This document shows, in pieces, positions 1 to 5,890 of a stretch of 6,852 nt of DNA. The notes beneath the pieces were generated by a model. The model ran no database searches and was not told where the DNA came from. It saw only the letters and a list, made by a program, of their open reading frames with translations. How positions within the stretch are numbered: position 1 is the first letter of the stretch; each line of letters opens with the position of its first letter. This DNA comes from Verrucomicrobia bacterium UBA4286 (GTDB taxonomy: Bacteria > Verrucomicrobiota > Kiritimatiellia > RFP12 > UBA1067). The DNA is taken from the NCBI GenBank assembly GCA_002395905.1, contig DGVK01000094.1:1-6852 (forward strand), given 5' to 3'. Both the position numbers and the translations under genes were made by a program.

Positions 1-7
1 CCACTTT

Positions 8-36
8 CCCTTATCGCGAAAAATCCGGGATAAGGG
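8..36. other. Imperfect hairpin near left edge
   Basis: CCCTTATC (8-15) pairs perfectly with GATAAGGG (29-36). A G-G mismatch (16/28) and an inner CG/CG pair (17-18 with 26-27) follow, leaving a 7-nt A-rich loop. The flanking CCAC and GTGG could add imperfect pairs. Neither strand shows a U-tract after the stem, so it is not a canonical intrinsic terminator. It could be the 3' end structure of a gene to the left of the window. The rest of 1-87 shows no coding region that I can support. Confidence 0.4.
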
Positions 37-87
37 TGGATGGATGAGCATATTGTGCCATGCGGCGGGCGTACAGGCTGTGGGCGG

Positions 88-116
88 TGGACGGCGCGCG
101 AGGGTTATGGTATACT
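88..116 (+). promoter_or_regulatory. Sigma70-like promoter for tRNA-Leu
   Basis: A -35-like TGGACG (88-93, 4 of 6 consensus positions) is separated by exactly 17 bp from a -10 TATACT (111-116). The -10 is preceded by TGG (108-110), which makes it an extended -10. The predicted start is near 123, giving an ~8-nt leader before the tRNA at 131, a usual arrangement for a tRNA gene. No terminator is visible between the tRNA and the next gene, so this promoter may also feed the large GH89-fusion gene. Confidence 0.75.
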
Positions 117-130
117 ACCACTCATCACAA

Positions 131-218
131 GCCGGGATGATGAAATGGCAGACATAGAGGACTTAAAATCCTTTGTCCGGTTTTGGACGTGCGGGTTCGA
201 GTCCCGCTCCCGGCACCA
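131..218 (+). tRNA. trnL: tRNA-Leu (anticodon UAA)
   Basis: A full class II tRNA cloverleaf can be drawn. The acceptor stem GCCGGGA (131-137) pairs with TCCCGGC (208-214), followed by discriminator A215 and an encoded CCA (216-218). The anticodon stem is GAGGA/TCCTT (157-161 with 169-173) around loop CTTAAAA, which puts the anticodon TAA at 164-166. The long variable arm has stem GTCC/GGAC (175-178 with 185-188), as expected for leucine tRNA. The T-arm is GCGGG-TTCGAGT-CCCGC (191-207). Length is 88 nt including CCA. It decodes UUA (and UUG by wobble), codons that are rare in the neighbouring GC-rich genes. The next gene starts only 33 nt downstream. Confidence 0.97.
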
Positions 219-238
219 TTGAAGAAACAACAGATTAT

Positions 239-247
239 GAAGGAGGA
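239..247 (+). promoter_or_regulatory. Ribosome binding site that fixes the GH89-fusion start
   Basis: GAAGGAGGA is a near-perfect Shine-Dalgarno sequence. Its AGGAGG core (241-246) ends 5 nt before ATG 252. An in-frame ATG at 237 lies upstream of or inside this element and cannot use it. A further in-frame TTG at 183 lies inside the tRNA. The start is therefore taken as 252. Confidence 0.85.
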
Positions 248-251
248 TGCC

Positions 252-3200
252 ATGGCCAAGGCCGGTCTGTTTTGTGCGAGCCTAGTCGCGACGCTCGTTT
301 TTGCGCACGCTTCGGAGCCCGAGAGTTCCGTCGCGCCTGTGCGTCTCGCATACAACTACTGCACCCTTTCATACACCTTCGCCTACTTCGGCGAGAACGA
401 GTGGGCGCAGGAGATCGACCGTCTCTCCTCGGCCGGATACAACGCCGCGCTCGTAACGGACGGCACATTCAAAGTCTGGGAGCTTACACTACGCGAACTC
501 GGCATGTCCGAAGAGGACATATTCGCCTTCATCCCCGACGAATGCGCCCGCGCCTGGTGGCTGATGGGGAATCTCGCAGGCGAGGACGGCCCGCTCGACC
601 AGGCGACGGTCGACGCCGACGGCGCTCGCGGACGTTTCATAGCCGCGCGCATGCGCGAGAAAGGCATCGAGCCGGTCCTTCAGGGCTTTTACGGAATGGT
701 CCCCGCCTCTCTCTCCGCAGGGCCGCTCCTGGAGCAGGGCAAATGGTGCAGCTGCTACGACCGGCCGCCGATTCTCGACCCGACTTCGCCAGACTTCGCG
801 CGCTGCGCCGCCGCGTGGTACCGCAGCATCGAAACCGTCTACGGAATCAAGCCGAAGTATCTCGCGGGCGACCTCTTCCATGAAGGCGGGAAGACCGAAG
901 GAATCGACGTGACGGCCGCGGTCCGCGCCGTACAAGCCGCGCAGCAGAGCGCGTTCCCAGGCGTGACGTGGGTCGTGCAGGCCTGGATGAAGAATCCTAC
1001 GCCGGAGGTTCGCGCAGGCCTCGACCCGCGCCACACTCTCATCGAAGCACTCGTCATGGACATGTCGGCGTTCGCGCACGATGACGCGACATGCAAACTC
1101 GATTTCGGTGAACTGCCGTGGATATGGTGCGAGGTCCTGAACTTCGGCGGCAACCACGGCCTTTACGGAAACCTCAAAACGTTTGCGCGTCTCGGTCGCG
1201 CGGCGAAAGGGAAGGGCGCGCGGACGTTCCGCGGGTACGGCGCGCTTTCGGAGGGCTTCTTCACCAACCCCGTCTGCTCGGACCTTTTCGAGGAGATGAT
1301 GATGCGTCCCGCCGGAAGCGAAATGACCGACGCCGAACTCGACGCGTGGCTTGCGCGGCGAACCGCAAGGCGCTACGGGTTTGACGACGCGCGGCTTGCC
1401 GAGGCGTGGCGCATCCTCGCATCGACGGCATACGCCTGCAACCGCTGCCAGGAGGGAACGGTCGAGAACGTCATCTGCGCCAAGCCCGGCTGGACTGCTG
1501 ACAGCGCGAGCTCGTGGGGGCCGAAAGGCGGCCTGTGGTACGACCCGGCGGAGCTTGAACGCGCGGCGGCTCTCTTCGAGGAGGCGTGGAAGGAGAGTCA
1601 TTCCTTTTCCAACGCGACAGCCGTGGCGAACTTCGCGCGCGACCGCTATGACGTCCGCCGCCAGGCATGGGCGAACAGGCTGCGCGCGCTCGTGCCGCAG
1701 TTGAAGGACAGCGCGGATGCGCGGCGCGAGTTTCTGAATGAAGCGGAGTCGTTCAACGTCTGCACGGCTTTCGGCATTCCGCCGGAGTTTCGTCTTTCCA
1801 CATGGCTGGACCTCGCCCGGGCGCGCGCCGGAGAGCGCGGCGAAAAGGCGTGGATGAGGATGATCACGACGTGGGCCGACGCGAAATACGGCGCGACAGT
1901 CCTCGCCGACTACGCGAACCGTGAATATGCGGAGCTCGTCCGCGATCACTATCTGCCGCGCTGGCGCCGCTTCCTGGAAGAGCCCGCCGTCACCCCGCAG
2001 CGCGAGCCTCGTCCGCAGCCGGGGATTCGCGTCGTCAACATCCGCGCCGACGAAAAGCCCGTCCGGGTCGATACGGCGGAAGAGACTGTTTCGGAGAACG
2101 CTTTCTTCCGTCGCGTGAAGGCTACGTTCACCTTTACGAATCCCAACGCGCGGCAGATGGCTGGCGAGTTCGAGTTCCCGATACCCGACGGTGCGTTTGT
2201 ATGCAGATACGCGCTTGAAGTGAACGGCGAGATGGTGCCGGGCGTCGTCTGCGAGAAAGAGAAAGCGCGCGTCGCTTTCGAGAACGAGGTCAGAAAGGGC
2301 GTCGACCCCGGGCTCGTCGAGCAGGTGAAGGGGAATGTCTGGAAGACGCGCATATTCCCGCTCGTGCCGAACACTCCGCGAAAAGCCGAGGTTGAATACA
2401 TCGCGCCGAAAGATGTCGGCGGTGATGCGTCGGCGACAGTCTGCGAGCGCGACGGCGACGACGTGTTCGCGGCGAGCGTCATGCCGGAGGACTGCGCAGG
2501 CAGGCAGACGGTCGCGCAGACGATCGCCGCGTTCACGAGGGGCACGATAATCTGGGACGCGAGCATGAGCGCGAAGCCGTTCGCGGCGGCATGGCGCAAA
2601 AAGCTGGAGGCTCTGCCCGAGAATGGTGAGTGGACGCTTGTGGTCTTTCGCCATGTTGCGGAAGCGCCGCGCGCAATCGCCGGACGCGGCGAACTGCTTG
2701 CCGCGCTTGATGCGCTCGTCTACGACGGCGGCACAGACCTAGCGGCGGCGGTCGCGGCCTGCGACACGTCGGCAGATCTGCCCGTCCTGCTCTTTACGGA
2801 CGAGGTCGACACGATGGGGCTTGAAACGCCGAAGTACGAAGAGATGGACGGTTTGACCGTCGCGAGCCGCGACGACGCCCCGGCGCGCAAAGTGGAGGTG
2901 AAAAAACTCAGGGCGGGAGAGACGCCACCCGCGGGCGCGGAGGTGAAGGAGGGCCGCATTCTGGCGACGGTCTGGGCGGCGCGCCGCATGCAGGATCTCG
3001 CGTCGCAGGCCGATTCGCGCAAGGACGAGTTCCTCGCGCTCGGGCGTAAATACGGCGTCGCGGGGCCGGGGCTCTCTCTCATCGTCCTTGAACGCCTGGA
3101 ACAGTGGCTTGAACACAAGATAGAACCGCCCGCCAATCTCGCCATACATGACGAATGGACAAGGCGGCGCGCGGCCGAGGACGACCCGATAGCGAACCGC

Positions 3201-4517
3201 AAGGCCAGGGCCGAGCATGAGCAGAACCTTCTCCGGTACTGGGAAGAGCGCGTAAAGTGGTGGAACGATCCGAAGCCGCGCAAGGCTACGCCCAAGAGCG
3301 GACTTTTCGACAACGTGACGACAGGCACGGCGGTTGATGGCGCGATCGAGCCGAGTGCTGCTGCGCCGGTTCTTGAAGAGGAGCCGGACGGCGCGGCACC
3401 GCGTGCGAATCGCGTGATGGCGGCGCCCGAGTCCGGACTGCGGGCCCCTGTTGCGATGAGGTCGATGGCGGGCTCCAGAAGAAGGGAGTCTGCGCCGATG
3501 GAAGTGAAAGCCGCCCCGCCCGGCGCGGCGGGATCCGGCGCAGCGCCGACCGTCAGGCTCAAGGCGTGGGATCCCAAGACGCCGTATATCGACGCGTTGA
3601 AGTCCGCAGAGAAGGGCAGGGCGTATGAGGTCTATCTCGCCCAGCGTGAGGAGCACGGTTCTTCGCCCGCGTTCTATCTCGACTGCGCCGGCTGGTTCTA
3701 CAAGGCCGGCGAAAAGGCTCTCGCCGAGCGCATACTCTCCAATCTCGCCGAGTTCAAGCTTGAGGACGCGGCGCTCTGGCGCTCGATGGGATGGCGTGCG
3801 CGCGAGGCCGGTAGCTGCGATCTTGCAGTGCGGGCGTTCCGCAAGGTTCTTGCGATGCGCGGCGAGGAGGCGCAGTCGCGCCGCGACCTCGCGCTCGTTC
3901 TGGCGGAATACGGCAAAGATCACATGAACGCCGCCGCTGTCGAAGAGGCGATGAAGCTTTTCGCCGAGGCCGCGTTCGAGGTGAACGCGCGGCGCAGCGG
4001 ACGGCGCGGCAACGACTTCCAGGTCTCGGTCCTCGCGCTTGAAGAGCTGAACGGATTGATTTCATGGTCCGACGCCGCTGTCTGGCCGGATGGTGCGAGC
4101 CCGGCGAAGCCTCGGTTCGACGCCGCCTACCGCCGCGACCTGCCCGTGAAACTCAGAATCGTCATGAGCTGGGACGCGGACGAAACCGACATAGACCTGC
4201 ATGTGCTGGAGCCGAACGGCGAAGAGGCGTATTACGGTCACCGCCGCACGGCAGAGGGCGGCTTCGTCTCGGAGGATGTGACGACGGGGTACGGTCCGGA
4301 GGAATATCTGAAGAAGGAGCTTGAAAGCGGGACGTACAAGATCCTCTCCAACTACTTCGCCTCGCATCAGACGGCGCTTACCGGCGCGACGACGGTCACT
4401 GCGACCGTCTACACCGACTGGGGAACGGCCGAAGAGAAACGGCAGATCCTCACCATGCGCCTCGACAGGCCGAAATCGAAGAACTTTATCGGAGAAGTCA
4501 CACTCGGCGTTGAGTGA
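252..4517 (+). CDS. Secreted GH89 alpha-N-acetylglucosaminidase fused to VIT-vWA-TPR-DUF2135
   Basis: 1421 aa. Residues 1-20 look like a Sec signal peptide: Lys3, hydrophobic core GLFCASLVATLVF, then AHA before Ser21. No lipobox is placed correctly. Residues ~30-577 match the GH89/NAGLU barrel and part of its helical domain: NYCTLSYTF (35-43), WWLMGNL (102-108), GDLFHEG with putative acid/base Glu211, WIWCEVLNFGGNHG (290-303), and GALSEGFF with putative nucleophile Glu334. These correspond to human NAGLU Glu316 and Glu446. A Pro-rich linker (578-591) leads to a VIT domain (592-720; VRKGVDPGLVEQ around 685-690). Next is a compact vWA domain with MIDAS residues D769-x-S771-x-S773, Thr828 and Asp850. 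An ITIH-like helix and YGVAGPGLSLIVLE segment follow (902-955). Then come an Ala/Pro/Arg linker (~1018-1102), TPR-like helices (1110-1250), and a C-terminal DUF2135 (YfaP-like) domain from 1296 containing DIDLHVLEPNGEEAYYGH. GH89 enzymes hydrolyse terminal alpha-GlcNAc from heparan sulfate or mucin O-glycans; activity here is inferred. There is no C-terminal anchor. The NAGLU N-domain and extreme C-terminus are missing. Domain calls are strong; the role of the fusion is unknown. Confidence 0.9.
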   Translation: MAKAGLFCASLVATLVFAHASEPESSVAPVRLAYNYCTLSYTFAYFGENEWAQEIDRLSSAGYNAALVTDGTFKVWELTLRELGMSEEDIFAFIPDECARAWWLMGNLAGEDGPLDQATVDADGARGRFIAARMREKGIEPVLQGFYGMVPASLSAGPLLEQGKWCSCYDRPPILDPTSPDFARCAAAWYRSIETVYGIKPKYLAGDLFHEGGKTEGIDVTAAVRAVQAAQQSAFPGVTWVVQAWMKNPTPEVRAGLDPRHTLIEALVMDMSAFAHDDATCKLDFGELPWIWCEVLNFGGNHGLYGNLKTFARLGRAAKGKGARTFRGYGALSEGFFTNPVCSDLFEEMMMRPAGSEMTDAELDAWLARRTARRYGFDDARLAEAWRILASTAYACNRCQEGTVENVICAKPGWTADSASSWGPKGGLWYDPAELERAAALFEEAWKESHSFSNATAVANFARDRYDVRRQAWANRLRALVPQLKDSADARREFLNEAESFNVCTAFGIPPEFRLSTWLDLARARAGERGEKAWMRMITTWADAKYGATVLADYANREYAELVRDHYLPRWRRFLEEPAVTPQREPRPQPGIRVVNIRADEKPVRVDTAEETVSENAFFRRVKATFTFTNPNARQMAGEFEFPIPDGAFVCRYALEVNGEMVPGVVCEKEKARVAFENEVRKGVDPGLVEQVKGNVWKTRIFPLVPNTPRKAEVEYIAPKDVGGDASATVCERDGDDVFAASVMPEDCAGRQTVAQTIAAFTRGTIIWDASMSAKPFAAAWRKKLEALPENGEWTLVVFRHVAEAPRAIAGRGELLAALDALVYDGGTDLAAAVAACDTSADLPVLLFTDEVDTMGLETPKYEEMDGLTVASRDDAPARKVEVKKLRAGETPPAGAEVKEGRILATVWAARRMQDLASQADSRKDEFLALGRKYGVAGPGLSLIVLERLEQWLEHKIEPPANLAIHDEWTRRRAAEDDPIANRKARAEHEQNLLRYWEERVKWWNDPKPRKATPKSGLFDNVTTGTAVDGAIEPSAAAPVLEEEPDGAAPRANRVMAAPESGLRAPVAMRSMAGSRRRESAPMEVKAAPPGAAGSGAAPTVRLKAWDPKTPYIDALKSAEKGRAYEVYLAQREEHGSSPAFYLDCAGWFYKAGEKALAERILSNLAEFKLEDAALWRSMGWRAREAGSCDLAVRAFRKVLAMRGEEAQSRRDLALVLAEYGKDHMNAAAVEEAMKLFAEAAFEVNARRSGRRGNDFQVSVLALEELNGLISWSDAAVWPDGASPAKPRFDAAYRRDLPVKLRIVMSWDADETDIDLHVLEPNGEEAYYGHRRTAEGGFVSEDVTTGYGPEEYLKKELESGTYKILSNYFASHQTALTGATTVTATVYTDWGTAEEKRQILTMRLDRPKSKNFIGEVTLGVE

Positions 4518-4532
4518 CCGTCCGCCGGACGG
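4518..4532 (+). other. Small GC-rich hairpin after the GH89-fusion stop codon
   Basis: CCGTCC-GCC-GGACGG forms a perfect 6-bp stem with a triloop immediately after the TGA at 4515-4517. It is followed by GC-rich sequence (GCCGCGG), not by a U-tract. It may protect the 3' end of the mRNA or act as a weak Rho-assisted stop. It does not prove separate transcription of the downstream regulator. Confidence 0.35.
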
Positions 4533-4575
4533 GCCGCGGTGTTCCGCCGTTTAACTTACGCAAAGCGCGAAAGCC

Positions 4576-5727
4576 ATGATGCAGCCGAGCCGACATGTAA
4601 TAGTCATAGTGACCCCGGCCTACCAGCCGAGACTCGCCGGAATCGCCCGCTACGCGCGGCGCCACGGCTGGCAGCTCACCATCCTCGACCGCATTGCGCG
4701 CCAGCCTCGCGGATGGCGCGGAGACGGCGCGCTCGTGACCCTGCGGGACAATCCGGCGCCCATCGCTTTCGTCAAGTCGCTGCGCAGACGGGGCATCCCT
4801 GTCGTGGACCTCACCTTCAACCGCCCCGAGCTGAGAATCCCGCGCGTGAGCGGCGATCATGCGGCGCTCGGGCGCATGGCGCGCGAACATTTCGAGGCGC
4901 GCAACTTTCACAATTTCGCATGGTTCTCGACAGGATGGATGAACGTCCACCGCCTGCGGTACGAAGGATTCGCCGGGATGCCGGCCGACCGCGCCGTGGA
5001 AACGGTTCCGCGATGGGTGTTTTCGGAGGAGGCGCCGGCGGACAGGCTGGACGACTTCCGCTGGTTCGACAGATGGCTCGGCGAAAAAATCCTCGCCGCG
5101 CCGAAGCCTCTCGCGGTTCTCGCCTACGACGACGCCGACGCCGCGCGTGCGCTGGGCGCGTGCCGCGCGAACGGAATTTCGGTCCCGGAGGAAGTCGCCA
5201 TAATGGGGATCGGCGGCGACCGTCTCATATGCGAAAGCCAGCCTGTGCCGCTTTCCTCGATCGAGCACGACCAGGGGCGCACAGGCTACGAGGGCGCGGA
5301 GCTTCTCGACAGGCTGATGGACGGCGCGCGCGCGCCAAGGCGTCCGGTTCTCATCCCTCCGCGCGGGATAACCGTCCGCGCGTCGACGGACATCATGGCG
5401 GCGTCGAGCCCGATCGTGCGCAAGGCGCTCGAATACATACGCGCCAACATCGCGGACTCGTTCGGGCTTACGCAGCTGGCCGAAGCGGTCGGCGTTTCGC
5501 GTTCGACGCTTCACAGGCTCTTTTCGGCGGAAGTGGGGCGCACTGTCGGCGAAGAGACGCTGCGCCAGCGGCTGGCGGTCGCCAAGCGGCTTCTGATGGA
5601 CGAATCGCGGACGATTTCGGAGATCGCCCGCGAGACAGGCTTCTGCAACCCCGGGCATTTCACCAACGCATTCAAGTCGTCGCAGGGCGTGACGCCGCGG
5701 GCCTTCCGCAGAGCGCTGTCGGGCTAG
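4576..5727 (+). CDS. XylR-type regulator: LacI/periplasmic-binding sensor plus AraC HTH
   Basis: 383 aa, close to E. coli XylR (392 aa), and predicted cytoplasmic. Residues ~5-270 are a periplasmic-binding-protein-like effector domain without an N-terminal LacI HTH. It contains RVSGDHAALGRMAREHFEAR, the AVLAYDDADAARAL strand/helix, GISVPEEVAIMGIGGD and the PLSSIEHDQGRTGYEGAELL stretch typical of the family. Residues ~277-383 form an AraC/XylS DNA-binding domain with two helix-turn-helices. The first is around FGLTQLAEAVGVSRSTLHRLF (296-316). The second spans ~346-381 and includes ISEIARETGF and the closing VTPRAFRR. Such proteins bind a sugar and activate catabolic genes; the ligand here is unknown. 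An in-frame TAA at 4552 bounds the start; ATG 4576 and ATG 4579 are both possible, and neither has a convincing Shine-Dalgarno sequence. It lies 58 bp after the GH89-fusion gene on the same strand, so co-transcription or local control is plausible. The usual GVDND-like loop reads GIGGD, a possible ligand-pocket change. Confidence 0.9.
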   Translation: MMQPSRHVIVIVTPAYQPRLAGIARYARRHGWQLTILDRIARQPRGWRGDGALVTLRDNPAPIAFVKSLRRRGIPVVDLTFNRPELRIPRVSGDHAALGRMAREHFEARNFHNFAWFSTGWMNVHRLRYEGFAGMPADRAVETVPRWVFSEEAPADRLDDFRWFDRWLGEKILAAPKPLAVLAYDDADAARALGACRANGISVPEEVAIMGIGGDRLICESQPVPLSSIEHDQGRTGYEGAELLDRLMDGARAPRRPVLIPPRGITVRASTDIMAASSPIVRKALEYIRANIADSFGLTQLAEAVGVSRSTLHRLFSAEVGRTVGEETLRQRLAVAKRLLMDESRTISEIARETGFCNPGHFTNAFKSSQGVTPRAFRRALSG

Positions 5728-5744
5728 CCGCAGCCGCAGTCGCG

Positions 5745-5779
5745 CTCGTGCTTCTCCACCGGATGAAAGCCGGCGCGAG
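5745..5779 (+). terminator. Weak terminator-like hairpin after the regulator
   Basis: CTCGTGC (5745-5751) can pair with GCGCGAG (5773-5779) using one G-U pair. A competing or inner CCGG/CCGG pairing (5759-5762 with 5770-5773) lies between the arms. Only a short GGATTTCC follows, so the U-tract is poor. Its position, 18 nt after the regulator stop and upstream of the serA promoter, suits a terminator, but the structure is not convincing. Confidence 0.25.
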
Positions 5780-5814
5780 GATTTCCACCGTGCGTCAAGC
5801 CGTTTTCGGAGAAA

Positions 5815-5827
5815 TATGGTATAATAC
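5815..5827 (+). promoter_or_regulatory. Extended -10 promoter for serA
   Basis: A perfect TATAAT (5820-5825) is preceded by TGG (5817-5819), giving an extended -10. There is no good -35 at 16-18 bp upstream (AAGCCG at 17 bp), so the extended -10 probably carries recognition or an activator helps. The predicted start is near 5832, leaving a ~59-nt leader before the serA ATG. The 13-mer here differs by one base from the one at the tRNA-Leu promoter (106-118). Confidence 0.75.
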
Positions 5828-5832
5828 TCCCT

Positions 5833-5850
5833 GCCGTCATGCGTGACGGC
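5833..5850 (+). promoter_or_regulatory. Perfect inverted repeat at the predicted serA transcript start
   Basis: GCCGTCA-TGCG-TGACGGC is a 7-bp perfect inverted repeat with a 4-nt spacer. It begins about 8 bp after the -10, at or next to the predicted +1. As DNA it could be an operator for a dimeric repressor blocking the promoter. As RNA it would form a 5'-terminal stem-loop that could stabilise the transcript. It is too far upstream (about 40 nt) to cover the ribosome binding site directly. No U-tract follows, so it is not a terminator. Confidence 0.5.
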
Positions 5851-5881
5851 GAAATTCCAAGATAAACTCTACGGAAGAAAG

Positions 5882-5887
5882 AAGGAG
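5882..5887 (+). promoter_or_regulatory. Ribosome binding site of serA
   Basis: AAGGAG ends 3 nt before ATG 5891, inside a purine-rich stretch (GAAAGAAGGAGAAA). The spacing is a little short but acceptable, and it supports ATG 5891 as the start. Confidence 0.75.
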
Positions 5888-5890
5888 AAA

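Noticed and set aside
8..36. Left-edge hairpin as an intrinsic terminator
   Set aside because: No U-tract follows on either strand. It is kept only as an unexplained hairpin.
40..222. 60-codon open frame crossing the tRNA
   Set aside because: It overlaps the tRNA promoter and the whole tRNA, has no ribosome binding site, and its product matches nothing I recognise.
131..252. tRNA-Leu as an integration site of a mobile element
   Set aside because: I found no repeat of the tRNA 3' end elsewhere in the window and no integrase, and base composition is even across the genes.
489..2654. 721-codon open frame on the minus strand
   Set aside because: It lies antisense to the GH89 part. The product is Arg-rich without recognisable domains, while the plus strand has clear family motifs throughout. 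It is a GC-rich shadow frame.
2739..3923. 394-codon minus-strand open frame
   Set aside because: Antisense to the vWA/TPR region, of Arg/Ala-rich random-looking composition and without domain motifs.
4498..5658. 386-codon minus-strand open frame
   Set aside because: Antisense to the XylR-type regulator, whose two HTHs and sensor motifs are unmistakable. The minus-strand product is Arg-rich and unrecognisable.
4539..5846. 435-codon plus-strand open frame overlapping the regulator in another frame
   Set aside because: It is a frame-shifted shadow of the regulator with a highly Arg-rich product and no domains. It also runs through the serA promoter.
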